7,596 nucleotides of DNA, from the NCBI GenBank assembly GCA_018666295.1, contig JABIZW010000260.1, positions 1 through 7,596 on the forward strand, given 5' to 3'. Shown here piece after piece: positions 1-5,561 of the stretch. How positions within the stretch are numbered: position 1 is the stretch's first letter; each line of letters begins with the position of its first letter. The notes under the pieces are model-generated. The model made no database searches and was not told the origin of the DNA. It saw only the letters and a program-made list of their open reading frames with translations. A program made the position numbers and the translations under genes. This DNA is from Halieaceae bacterium (GTDB taxonomy: Bacteria; Pseudomonadota; Gammaproteobacteria; Pseudomonadales; Halieaceae).

Positions 1-285
1 GACGCTCGAAACCGATTAATTACCAGCGAAGTGCTATTTTACGGCAGTGTCGACACTGCACCCGTTTATACGCGTGTCGTTGCGTTACGTGCGCTTGTCC
101 ATCATGCGGTCTCCGTCGTCGTAGCGCACAACCATCCGTCAGGCTGCTTGGATCCCAGCCCAGCAGACAGGGTGGTCACAGATAAACTCAGTCGGGCGTT
201 GCAACTTCTCGATATCCGACTGCTCGATCATCTTGTTGTTGCAAATAATCGATGTCTAAGCCTCAGAAACTTGGGCTTTGTGTAA
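1..285 (+). CDS. radC: RadC family JAMM/MPN-domain protein, C-terminal part (5' end outside window)
   Basis: The frame is open from base 1 to TAA at 283-285 and gives 94 residues. This is the C-terminal half of a RadC (YicR) protein. A complete JAMM metalloprotease-type motif is visible (H-x-H-x7-S-x2-D, inside AHNHPSG...PSPAD, bases about 127-168), followed by the family ending LLDIRLLDHLVV and a final GFV. The JAMM residues would bind zinc. The biochemical role of RadC is unsettled: older links to DNA repair have not held up well, and homologues occur on mobile elements. The order radC-rpmB-rpmG-mutM-coaD is conserved in gammaproteobacteria, which supports the call. A GTG at 31 is only an internal valine codon in this truncated copy. 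No intrinsic terminator follows the gene. Confidence 0.93.
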   Translation, partial: DARNRLITSEVLFYGSVDTAPVYTRVVALRALVHHAVSVVVAHNHPSGCLDPSPADRVVTDKLSRALQLLDIRLLDHLVVANNRCLSLRNLGFV

Positions 286-294
286 GACTTCGTG

Positions 295-323
295 TTGCTT
301 AAGCGCGAGCCCTTTGGTATGTT
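295..323 (+). promoter_or_regulatory. Candidate sigma-70 promoter for rpmB-rpmG
   Basis: TTGCTT (295-300) and TATGTT (318-323) are separated by 17 nt, giving moderate matches to the -35 (TTGACA) and -10 (TATAAT) boxes. Transcription would start near 330, beside an 8-T tract (332-339), leaving a leader of about 22 nt before rpmB. A promoter is expected here because the ribosomal protein pair must be strongly expressed. The match is by eye only. Confidence 0.4.
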
Positions 324-351
324 GCCGCTCCTTTTTTTTGTGGACAGACAG

Positions 352-588
352 ATGTCGCGAGTATGTCAAGTTACAGGAAAGCGCCCGATGACGGGAAACA
401 ATGTCTCGCATGCGAAGAATCGCACTCGCAGACGCTTTCTGCCCAACCTTCACAATCACCGTTTTTGGGTGGAGTCCGAGAAGCGCTTTGTTTCGCTTCG
501 TGTATCGCCTAAAGGCATGAGAATTATCGATAAGCGTGGAATCGAAACCGTGTTGTCCGAGCTCCGAGCTCGCGGCGAAAAGGTTTGA
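352..588 (+). CDS. rpmB: 50S ribosomal protein L28 (bL28)
   Basis: This encodes a 78-residue protein, the same length as E. coli L28, and is a structural part of the large ribosomal subunit. The N-terminus MSRVCQVTGKRPMTGNNVSHA and the following basic stretch (KNRTRRRFLPNLHNHRFW) are hallmarks of the family. The ATG at 352 is chosen because it gives exactly the family N-terminus. The frame stays open upstream to 292, but those 20 extra residues have no family match. A weak Shine-Dalgarno (GGA, 342-344) lies 7 nt upstream. rpmG follows 13 nt after the stop, so the two form the usual ribosomal protein operon. Confidence 0.97.
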   Translation: MSRVCQVTGKRPMTGNNVSHAKNRTRRRFLPNLHNHRFWVESEKRFVSLRVSPKGMRIIDKRGIETVLSELRARGEKV

Positions 589-592
589 GGAG
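587..592 (+). promoter_or_regulatory. rpmG ribosome binding site overlapping the rpmB stop
   Basis: GAGGAG lies 9 nt before the rpmG ATG and shares its first two bases with the rpmB stop codon TGA (586-588). It is the strongest Shine-Dalgarno in this operon and fixes the L33 start. Confidence 0.8.
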
Positions 593-601
593 TAAGAACC
601 G

Positions 602-757
602 ATGCGTGAAAAGATCCGAATGAACTCAACGGCTGGTACAGGCCACTTTTACACTACTGACAAAAACAAGCGCACAACGCCTGATAAGTTGGAAATGAAG
701 AAGTACGACCCTGTCGCCCGTAAACATGTGGTCTACAAAGAAGGTAAGATCAAGTAA
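602..757 (+). CDS. rpmG: 50S ribosomal protein L33 (bL33), zinc-free form
   Basis: This encodes a 51-residue basic protein with the family core SAGTGHFYTT-type segment (here STAGTGHFYTTDKNKR), the PDKLEMKKYDP segment and the ending HVVYKEGKIK. It is part of the large ribosomal subunit near the tRNA exit site. There is no CxxC pair, so this is the cysteine-free form that does not store zinc. It starts at MREK, about four residues shorter at the N-terminus than E. coli L33. The ATG at 602 is set by GAGGAG 9 nt upstream. The gene sits between rpmB and a strong terminator. Confidence 0.97.
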   Translation: MREKIRMNSTAGTGHFYTTDKNKRTTPDKLEMKKYDPVARKHVVYKEGKIK

Positions 758-774
758 GCGTTACGTTTTACGAG

Positions 775-801
775 AACCCCGGCAACGCCGGGGTTTTTTT
801 T
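775..801 (+). terminator. Rho-independent terminator of the rpmB-rpmG operon
   Basis: A perfect 9-bp stem (AACCCCGGC at 775-783 with GCCGGGGTT at 787-795) closes on an AAC triloop and runs into eight T residues (794-801). It lies 17 nt after the rpmG stop and is a textbook intrinsic terminator. It also forms the upstream boundary of mutM, whose start codon is at 827. Confidence 0.95.
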
Positions 802-816
802 GCCCGCATATCGGTT

Positions 817-821
817 GGAGG
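817..821 (+). promoter_or_regulatory. mutM ribosome binding site selecting a TTG start
   Basis: GGAGG is followed 5 nt later by TTG (827-829). This places the start so that proline is residue 2, which the enzyme requires. It rules out the upstream TTG at 800, which lies in the terminator T-run. Confidence 0.8.
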
Positions 822-826
822 TTGTT

Positions 827-1642
827 TTGCCAGAGCTGCCTGAAGTTGAGACGACCCGTCGCGGCATTGCGCCGCATGTCGAAGGGCAGCGTATTGTCAA
901 TGTGATAGTGAGAGACCGTCGTCTGCGGTGGCCTATCACTCAGGACTTTGAGCGGCACCTCAGTCAAGCGATAATCACTCAGACACGCCGTCGCGCTAAG
1001 TACCTCTTAATCGATCTCGATTCGGGTGCAACGGTGCTGATTCACTTGGGTATGTCGGGCTCACTTCGCATGACTACGGCTAACGAGTTACCGCGAAAAC
1101 ACGATCACGTCGACGTTTTACTCGAAAGCGGGATGTTGCTGCGCTATCACGATCCGCGACGATTTGGGAGCATGCATTGGTTCGTCGGACAGTCGCATGC
1201 GCTGCTTGACCATTTGGGGCCTGAGCCACTGTCAGCGGACTTTACGGGGGAGTACTTGTTTCAGCAGTCTCGCAAACGAGGCAGCGCCGTAAAACTTTTT
1301 ATTATGGATGCCAAAGTCGTCGTAGGCGTCGGAAATATTTACGCCAACGAGGCGCTATTCATGGCGGGAATTAGACCGGACCGGCCTGCGAATGGAATTA
1401 GTAAAAAGCGCTACACGGCCCTAGCTGAATCGATTAAGGCTGTCTTAGCGAACGCTATTGAGGTGGGAGGTACGACCCTTCGCGACTTTGTTGGTGGCGA
1501 TGGGAAGGCGGGTTATTTCGCGCAGAGTTTGCAGGTTTATGGTCGCGGCGGTGATCTCTGTAAGCGCTGCAAAGTCCGGCGTCTTCGAGAAATTCGTCAA
1601 TCGAGCAGAGCGACTGTTTACTGCACTTATTGTCAGCGTTAG
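827..1642 (+). CDS. mutM: Formamidopyrimidine-DNA glycosylase (Fpg/MutM)
   Basis: This 271-residue bifunctional DNA glycosylase/AP lyase removes 8-oxoguanine and formamidopyrimidines in base excision repair; E. coli Fpg has 269 residues. The TTG at 827 is chosen because it yields M-PELPEVET, whose Pro2 is the Schiff-base nucleophile after Met removal and whose Glu3 and Glu6 belong to the active site. Other visible marks are the conserved Lys58 (RRAKYLL), the HLGMSGSLR loop with Met76, DPRRFG with the void-filling Arg112 and Phe113, GVGNIYANE with Asn170, and a C-terminal zinc finger of Cys245, 248, 266 and 269. The finger spacing is C-x2-C-x17-C-x2-C, one residue longer than in E. coli. The stop overlaps that of convergent coaD. 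I see no separate promoter between the terminator and the start. Confidence 0.97.
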   Translation: MPELPEVETTRRGIAPHVEGQRIVNVIVRDRRLRWPITQDFERHLSQAIITQTRRRAKYLLIDLDSGATVLIHLGMSGSLRMTTANELPRKHDHVDVLLESGMLLRYHDPRRFGSMHWFVGQSHALLDHLGPEPLSADFTGEYLFQQSRKRGSAVKLFIMDAKVVVGVGNIYANEALFMAGIRPDRPANGISKKRYTALAESIKAVLANAIEVGGTTLRDFVGGDGKAGYFAQSLQVYGRGGDLCKRCKVRRLREIRQSSRATVYCTYCQR

Positions 1643-2124
1643 GCGTCAAACTTTTGATTTAGCGCCTCAAGGACGGGGCCTGTGACGAAGTCTGAAACAT
1701 CGCCCCGCATTGAAGCGATCTCGCGAACAAGCGTTGAAGAAATAAAGGACAAAGTATTTGAGGGTGTCAAAAAGAGGCTCTCAAACTCAGGATTCATCGC
1801 TCGGTTCATATTGGCAAGTTGCTGCTCGTATTCAAAGTCACCCGCGGTCCTGATGCCACGTAACACAGTATTGGCACTTTGCGCCGCGACAAACGCAGTG
1901 GACAGTCCGCTGAAGCCCTTGACCTCAATATTATCGAGGTGGGCGAGCGACTGCTCGGTCAGATTTATCCGCTCCTCAGTCGTAAACAGCGGTTTTTTAC
2001 TCGAGCTCTTAGCGACGCCTATGACCACTCGATCAAACAAGACAGCGGCGCGCTCGACTAAATCGACATGGCCTTTGTGTATGGGATCAAATGTACCGGG
2101 ATAAACGACTGTTTTGTCTCGCAT
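1639..2124 (-). CDS. coaD: Phosphopantetheine adenylyltransferase (PPAT)
   Basis: This 161-residue cytosolic enzyme transfers AMP from ATP to 4'-phosphopantetheine, giving dephospho-CoA in the penultimate step of CoA synthesis (E. coli CoaD: 159 residues). The nucleotidyltransferase signature is YPGTFDPIHKGH, with the (T/H)xGH motif at residues 16-19. Further family marks are Lys43/44-Pro45, LRGIR (88-92), DFEYEQQLANMNR (96-108), PEFESLFL and ISSTLVRE (128-135). The ATG at 2122-2124 is preceded by GAGGAG (plus-strand 2133-2138) at 8-nt spacing. coaD next to mutM is the classical gammaproteobacterial neighbourhood. rsmD lies 56 nt upstream in the same direction, so the two are probably co-transcribed; I see no convincing promoter in that gap. 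Confidence 0.97.
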   Translation of the reverse strand: MRDKTVVYPGTFDPIHKGHVDLVERAAVLFDRVVIGVAKSSSKKPLFTTEERINLTEQSLAHLDNIEVKGFSGLSTAFVAAQSANTVLRGIRTAGDFEYEQQLANMNRAMNPEFESLFLTPSNTLSFISSTLVREIASMRGDVSDFVTGPVLEALNQKFDA

Positions 2125-2132
2125 AGAGAGTG

Positions 2133-2138
2133 CTCCTC
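2133..2138 (-). promoter_or_regulatory. coaD ribosome binding site
   Basis: The plus-strand CTCCTC reads GAGGAG on the coding strand, 8 nt before the coaD ATG. It supports 2124 as the start and gives coaD its own translation initiation within the rsmD-coaD unit. Confidence 0.75.
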
Positions 2139-2180
2139 ACTAGATCGCTGAGACTACACAAACACGAAGAACAAACCAAA

Positions 2181-2753
2181 TTACCGCTGGACCATTAATC
2201 GACAGGTAACGTCGCCCATTGTTTTTTCTTTGAGCGTATGCAGGCGCTCATCGTGAACCGTTACCGCCTTCGGTGTTTCGAGGTAGAGCAGAGTATCTGA
2301 TCTGAGTAGGCTGGACTCTAAAAGCCACTTTAAGCATGGCGCGGTCAGGTTGTTGGCAAAAGGTGGATCAAGAAAAACGACATCAAAGACTCGATCGAGC
2401 AAAACAGGTTGTGATGAGTCTAGTTGCAGAACAGACACGTGCTCACCACACCCCAGTGTTTGCGCGCTTGCCTTTATCGCTTGGTTTACAAGGTCACTGC
2501 GATCGATGAAGCAGCAGTAATGAGCGCCGCGAGAAAGCGCCTCAAAACCCAAGGCGCCAGACCCAGCAAACAAGTCTAAGCACTGAGCTCCATCGAGGTG
2601 ACCTGTGAGCCAGTTAAAGAGTGTTTCCCGGACTCGGTCGGGTGTTGGCCTTAAACCTTCCACGCTTGGGAAGCTTAACTTCCGCCCGCGCCATGCGCCG
2701 CCAATAATGCGCAACTGATTACTGGATTGAGCGCGTCGAGTTTTGCTCATCAT
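2181..2753 (-). CDS. rsmD: 16S rRNA (guanine966-N2)-methyltransferase
   Basis: This Rossmann-fold, SAM-dependent methyltransferase of 190 residues modifies G966 of 16S rRNA during 30S assembly. It shows the family entry segment RIIGGAWRGRKL (15-26), the signature LRPTPDRVRETLFNWL (34-49), SAM motif I LDLFAGSGALG (59-69), the acidic FIDRS after strand 2 (82-86) and the catalytic LDPPF (128-132). Two ATG codons stand in tandem (2751-2753 and 2748-2750), so the exact start is uncertain by one residue. The Shine-Dalgarno is weak (TAGG, plus-strand 2761-2764). The gene is divergent from ftsY, as in many gammaproteobacteria, and is followed by coaD. Confidence 0.95.
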   Translation of the reverse strand: MMSKTRRAQSSNQLRIIGGAWRGRKLSFPSVEGLRPTPDRVRETLFNWLTGHLDGAQCLDLFAGSGALGFEALSRGAHYCCFIDRSDLVNQAIKASAQTLGCGEHVSVLQLDSSQPVLLDRVFDVVFLDPPFANNLTAPCLKWLLESSLLRSDTLLYLETPKAVTVHDERLHTLKEKTMGDVTCRLMVQR

Positions 2754-2831
2754 GCGAGTACCTAATGTTAGACTAAAGTAGCATAGCGCTCATCGCAGCG
2801 GCTTGTTTCACTTAGGGACGTGAAAATTGGT

Positions 2832-3830
2832 ATGAAGTGGTTCGGACACAAGCAAAAAGTCACGAAAGAAGCGCACATTGATGGCACAGAAGACGATGGC
2901 CAGTCTCAAGTGTCGTGGTTTTCACGTCTGACATCAGGCTTAAGTCAAACGAGTCAATCGTTGGTGTCCGGCTTAGAGAATGCGTTGGGCGTCAGAGCTA
3001 CGATTGATGACGACGTCATTGAAGCCCTGGAGACCGAGTTGCTTATGGCCGATGTGGGTGTGGCCACCACAAAGATCATCATCGATCAACTCATTGAGGC
3101 TCACCCACGCAAGTCAGCGGTCGATGTCGATGCAGTCATGGCGACATTGACGGCGCTTTTGGTTGCCACGCTTTCGGATAACGATCATCCGCTTAACCAA
3201 CCCACCGACGGACCTCTTGTGATTTTAGTCGTTGGGGTTAATGGCGCGGGTAAGACCACAACGATTGGCAAGCTTGCACATCGGTACCTGTCTGAAGGTC
3301 AGACGGTGATGTTGGCAGCGGGCGATACCTTTAGAGCAGCAGCGGTAGAACAGCTGCAGGCGTGGGGCGAGCGTAATAACGTCCCGGTGATTGCTCAGCA
3401 CACGGGCGCCGACAGCGCATCAGTTTTGTTCGATGCGCTCACGGCTGCGCGCGCGCGAAACGTGGACGTGTTGCTTGCGGATACGGCGGGACGACTCAAT
3501 AACAAGGCTCATCTGATGGAAGAGCTGGAAAAAATTGTGCGCGTCATTAAAAAGGCAGACCCCAGCGCGCCGCATGAAACATTGCTCGTACTCGATTCGG
3601 GTACGGGCCAAAATGCGGTATCGCAAGCACGCGAATTCGATGCGGCGGTGGGCGTAACGGGAATCGCGCTGACGAAGCTCGATGGCACGGCAAAGGGCGG
3701 TGTGGTGTTCGCCATTGGTCAGCAGATAAAGCGACCTATTCGGTACATCGGCATTGGTGAGGGAATTGAAGATCTCCGACCCTTTAATGCGCACGAATTT
3801 GTCGATGCACTTTTCAGTACAGCGAAGTAA
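2832..3830 (+). CDS. ftsY: Signal recognition particle receptor FtsY, with a short A domain
   Basis: This SRP-type GTPase docks SRP-ribosome complexes at the Sec translocon on the inner membrane. From ATG 2832 it has 332 residues. The N domain covers about 45-120. The G domain shows G1 GVNGAGKTT (135-143), DTFRAAAVEQL (165-175), G3 DTAGR (217-221), G4 TKLD (281-284) and GIGEGIEDLRPF (307-318). The usual LDA(T/G)TGQN reads LDSGTGQN (255-261). The acidic A domain, about 200 residues in E. coli, is only about 30 residues here. A GTG at 2820 is in frame, but AGGGA (2814-2818) is too close to it. From ATG 2832 the spacing is a long 13 nt, though MKWFGHKQK resembles family N-termini. The divergent rsmD and downstream ftsE-ftsX-rpoH are typical neighbours. 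Confidence 0.95.
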   Translation: MKWFGHKQKVTKEAHIDGTEDDGQSQVSWFSRLTSGLSQTSQSLVSGLENALGVRATIDDDVIEALETELLMADVGVATTKIIIDQLIEAHPRKSAVDVDAVMATLTALLVATLSDNDHPLNQPTDGPLVILVVGVNGAGKTTTIGKLAHRYLSEGQTVMLAAGDTFRAAAVEQLQAWGERNNVPVIAQHTGADSASVLFDALTAARARNVDVLLADTAGRLNNKAHLMEELEKIVRVIKKADPSAPHETLLVLDSGTGQNAVSQAREFDAAVGVTGIALTKLDGTAKGGVVFAIGQQIKRPIRYIGIGEGIEDLRPFNAHEFVDALFSTAK

Positions 3831-3835
3831 TTGCT

Positions 3836-4519
3836 ATGGATCTTGTCTTTGATCGAGTGAATAAACGCTACGAGCATCGCGAGGCTCTGATTGATTTATC
3901 GTTCGAAATGCACAGTGGCGAAATGGCGTTTTTAACCGGCCATTCTGGCGCAGGTAAGAGTACACTCCTGAGGCTTCTACTGCTCCTCGATCGAGCCTCT
4001 TCAGGCGAGGTCTCAGTGGGTGGGCGCCCCTTGTCAAACGTAAAAGAGTCGCGTGTTGCGAAGTACCGACAAGATTTTGGTGTTGTGTTTCAAGATCATA
4101 AATTGTTAGCCGACCGATCGGTCTACCATAACGTAGCCCTGCCCTTAGAGATCGCTGGATTTACAAAGCGTGATATTGACCGAAGAGTACGTGCGGCCTT
4201 AGACAAAGTGGGTTTGCTGGATCGAGAGCGCGCCTCGCCTGACGCCTTATCCGGCGGTGAACAACAACGGGTTGGTATTGCCAGGGCTGTTGTGGCGAGG
4301 CCCAAGATCTTGATCGCTGATGAGCCAACGGGCAACTTAGACCCCCAGCTTTCTGCAGAGATCATGGGGCTTTTCTCTGCGTTTAATAGCGTCGGTGTGA
4401 CCGTTATTGTGGCAAGCCATGATTTGGCATTGATCTCTCGAATGTCGCAGCGAATATTAACGCTCGACCGAGGACGATTGATTACGCTGGGTACTGGGTC
4501 GCGGGGGATCAATGAGTGA
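3836..4519 (+). CDS. ftsE: Cell division ATP-binding protein FtsE
   Basis: This ABC-type ATPase of 227 residues (E. coli: 222) pairs with FtsX at the divisome. The complex uses ATP hydrolysis to activate septal peptidoglycan hydrolases through periplasmic partners such as EnvC. All nucleotide-binding elements are present: Walker A GHSGAGKST (35-43), Q-loop Gln86 in VVFQDHKLL, ABC signature LSGGEQQR (138-145), Walker B ILIADEPTGNLD (158-169) with catalytic Glu163, and the H-loop His195 in ASHD. The start follows the ftsY stop by 5 nt with only a weak purine stretch (GCGAAG) before it, suggesting translational coupling. The stop codon overlaps the ftsX GTG by 4 nt (GTGA). The C-terminal tail after residue 217 is slightly longer than usual and not diagnostic. 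Confidence 0.97.
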   Translation: MDLVFDRVNKRYEHREALIDLSFEMHSGEMAFLTGHSGAGKSTLLRLLLLLDRASSGEVSVGGRPLSNVKESRVAKYRQDFGVVFQDHKLLADRSVYHNVALPLEIAGFTKRDIDRRVRAALDKVGLLDRERASPDALSGGEQQRVGIARAVVARPKILIADEPTGNLDPQLSAEIMGLFSAFNSVGVTVIVASHDLALISRMSQRILTLDRGRLITLGTGSRGINE

Positions 4520-5481
4520 GTAACTCGCAAACGACGTCATCAGGAATAGGTGCGGGTCCACGCTCAGCACTAAGTGCTTGGGCGCACCATCACCGTCAGG
4601 CTGCGCTGATCAGCGTCGATAAACTGGTTCGGGAGCCCATAGCCAGCTTTCTGACTGTTTTGGTTATCGGCGTGGCTCTTGCTGTCCCCAGTTTGGGTTT
4701 ATCGCTAGCCGGCGCGGTACAGGGACAGATTTCTCAAATTGATGCGCCGCCTCAGCTTTCAGTTTTGCTTGGACAAGACGCGTCGCTTGAAGACGCTCAC
4801 GAGTTGCGCGAAGAGATTCTTCGCAAGCCAGGCATCGCTGACGTTAAAGTGATCGACCGCGACAGTGCGCTTGCGGATTTTGTGAGCGCAACAGGACTTG
4901 AGAGTTTGGTCCAAAAACTAAATCGAAACCCACTCCCCCACACGCTATGGGTCTACCCCAGTGCCAATATCCGCTTTGTGGGCGTTGAACAACTGCAGGT
5001 CGATCTCGGTTCGCTGGCAGGGGTCTCCCAAGTGATTCTAGACAGTCGGTGGTTGGAGCGGCTGAATGCGTTTACTGATTTATTGAGGACGACTGCTCTG
5101 ATCCTCGGGGCAGTCATGTCGGTGGGTGTTGTGTTAACACTCGGTAACACGCTGCGCCTTGGCATTGAGGCCCGCCGTGATGAGATCGTCGTGATTAAGC
5201 TCATTGGGGGCGGTAATGCCTTTGCGAGGCGGCCTTTTTTGTACACAGGATTATTAAGTGGTGCGCTGGGCGGTGTTTCTGGAGGGTTGCTCAGTGGTGT
5301 CGCACTGACGATATTAGACGCCCCAATAAAACGTTTATTTGATTTGTACGATCAGGCACCTTCACTACCCTCGTTAATCCTGTCTGAGTTATTGATGCTG
5401 ATTTCGATCGGCGCTATTTTAGGATTGATCAGCGCCTGGTATTCCGTTCAGCTGCATTTAACACGAATTCAGCCCCGCTAA
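4516..5481 (+). CDS. ftsX: Cell division protein FtsX (permease-like)
   Basis: This 321-residue inner-membrane partner of FtsE has the FtsX layout. It has a cytoplasmic N-terminus (1-43), TM1 at about 45-67, a periplasmic domain (about 68-190) that would contact hydrolase activators, and TM2 (191-213), TM3 (240-266) and TM4 (287-312). The segment between TM2 and TM3 contains the conserved LGIEARRDEIVVIKLIGG (215-232). E. coli FtsX has 352 residues; the difference is mostly in the N-terminal tail. The GTG at 4516 overlaps the ftsE stop, with a GGGGGA Shine-Dalgarno (4503-4508) 7 nt upstream. An ATG at 4512 is out of frame and meets TAA after three codons. No terminator follows, so ftsX transcripts can run into rpoH. 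Confidence 0.95.
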   Translation: MSNSQTTSSGIGAGPRSALSAWAHHHRQAALISVDKLVREPIASFLTVLVIGVALAVPSLGLSLAGAVQGQISQIDAPPQLSVLLGQDASLEDAHELREEILRKPGIADVKVIDRDSALADFVSATGLESLVQKLNRNPLPHTLWVYPSANIRFVGVEQLQVDLGSLAGVSQVILDSRWLERLNAFTDLLRTTALILGAVMSVGVVLTLGNTLRLGIEARRDEIVVIKLIGGGNAFARRPFLYTGLLSGALGGVSGGLLSGVALTILDAPIKRLFDLYDQAPSLPSLILSELLMLISIGAILGLISAWYSVQLHLTRIQPR

Positions 5482-5488
5482 ATTCCGA

Positions 5489-5517
5489 GGAACTTTTTGG
5501 CCCAGTTAGCACTCTCA
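5489..5517 (+). promoter_or_regulatory. Candidate sigma-E (RpoE-type) promoter for rpoH
   Basis: GGAACTT (5489-5495) is a perfect match to the sigma-E -35 consensus. After 17 nt comes TCTCA (5513-5517), which fits the loose TCnnA form of the -10 (TCAAA or TCTGA); known spacing is usually 15-17. Transcription would start near 5523, inside the CIRCE spacer. E. coli rpoH also has a sigma-E promoter (P3), which supports the idea. The -10 is imperfect and the call is by eye. Confidence 0.4.
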
Positions 5518-5532
5518 CAACAAGAGTGCTAA
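5506..5532. promoter_or_regulatory. CIRCE element (HrcA operator) upstream of rpoH
   Basis: The left arm TTAGCACTC (5506-5514), a 9-nt spacer (5515-5523) and the right arm GAGTGCTAA (5524-5532) form a perfect 9-9-9 inverted repeat identical to the CIRCE consensus. CIRCE is bound by HrcA, a repressor that needs GroEL to stay active and so loses activity when unfolded protein occupies GroEL. It normally precedes groESL or the hrcA-grpE-dnaK-dnaJ operon. Here it lies between ftsX and rpoH, ending 29 nt before the rpoH start codon. The hairpin has no T-run after it and is not a terminator. Confidence 0.93.
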
Positions 5533-5535
5533 AAT
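5506..5535 (+). promoter_or_regulatory. Candidate sigma-70 promoter of rpoH embedded in CIRCE
   Basis: TGCTAAAAT (5527-5535) forms an extended -10: TG, one base, then TAAAAT, a 5/6 match. TTAGCA (5506-5511), 18 nt upstream, is a 4/6 match to the -35. The -35 is the left CIRCE arm and the -10 overlaps the right arm, so bound HrcA would block RNA polymerase. The predicted start near 5542 gives a leader of about 20 nt containing the rpoH Shine-Dalgarno. Confidence 0.5.
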
Positions 5536-5548
5536 TTGGGTCCATGTT

Positions 5549-5553
5549 GGGAG
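5549..5553 (+). promoter_or_regulatory. rpoH ribosome binding site
   Basis: GGGAG lies 8 nt before the ATG at 5562. It favours that codon over the in-frame ATG at 5544 and the GTG at 5526, which have no usable Shine-Dalgarno. Confidence 0.75.
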
Positions 5554-5561
5554 TTTTGGGT

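Noticed and set aside
320..340. T-tract after radC as a terminator
   Set aside because: The eight T residues (332-339) are not preceded by a stable stem and lie downstream of the likely rpmB promoter, so they belong to the rpmB leader.
256..459. 67-residue open frame on the minus strand across the radC-rpmB gap
   Set aside because: It overlaps rpmB coding sequence, has no ribosome binding site, and shows no recognisable motif.
1682..2104. 140-residue open frame on the plus strand
   Set aside because: It lies fully antisense to coaD, whose family motifs are all present, and its translation shows no recognisable domain.
2762..2776. CTAA/TTAG repeats in the rsmD-ftsY gap
   Set aside because: Three short alternating copies suggest an operator, but they are too short and match no binding site I know; I found no convincing -35/-10 pair for either gene.
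3420..3794. 124-residue open frame on the minus strand
   Set aside because: It is antisense to the G domain of ftsY and reads as an arginine-rich shadow with no family features.
4123..4530. 135-residue open frame on the minus strand
   Set aside because: It is antisense to ftsE; the real gene has every ABC ATPase motif on the plus strand.
5131..5140. Perfect palindrome GTGTTAACAC
   Set aside because: It lies inside the coding sequence of an ftsX membrane helix and a 10-bp palindrome of this kind can arise by chance.
5506..5540. CIRCE hairpin as an ftsX terminator
   Set aside because: The stem is AT-rich at its base and followed by AAAATTTGGG rather than a T-run, while the arms match the CIRCE consensus exactly.
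5521..5548. Sigma-32-type promoter upstream of rpoH (CCATGT as -10)
   Set aside because: The -35 position at the required spacing reads CAAGAGT, which does not resemble CTTGAAA.
5526..5561. Longer rpoH reading from GTG 5526 or ATG 5544
   Set aside because: These codons lie in or next to the CIRCE arm, have no Shine-Dalgarno, and add residues absent from the family. ATG 5544 could only matter if a leaderless RNA started there.
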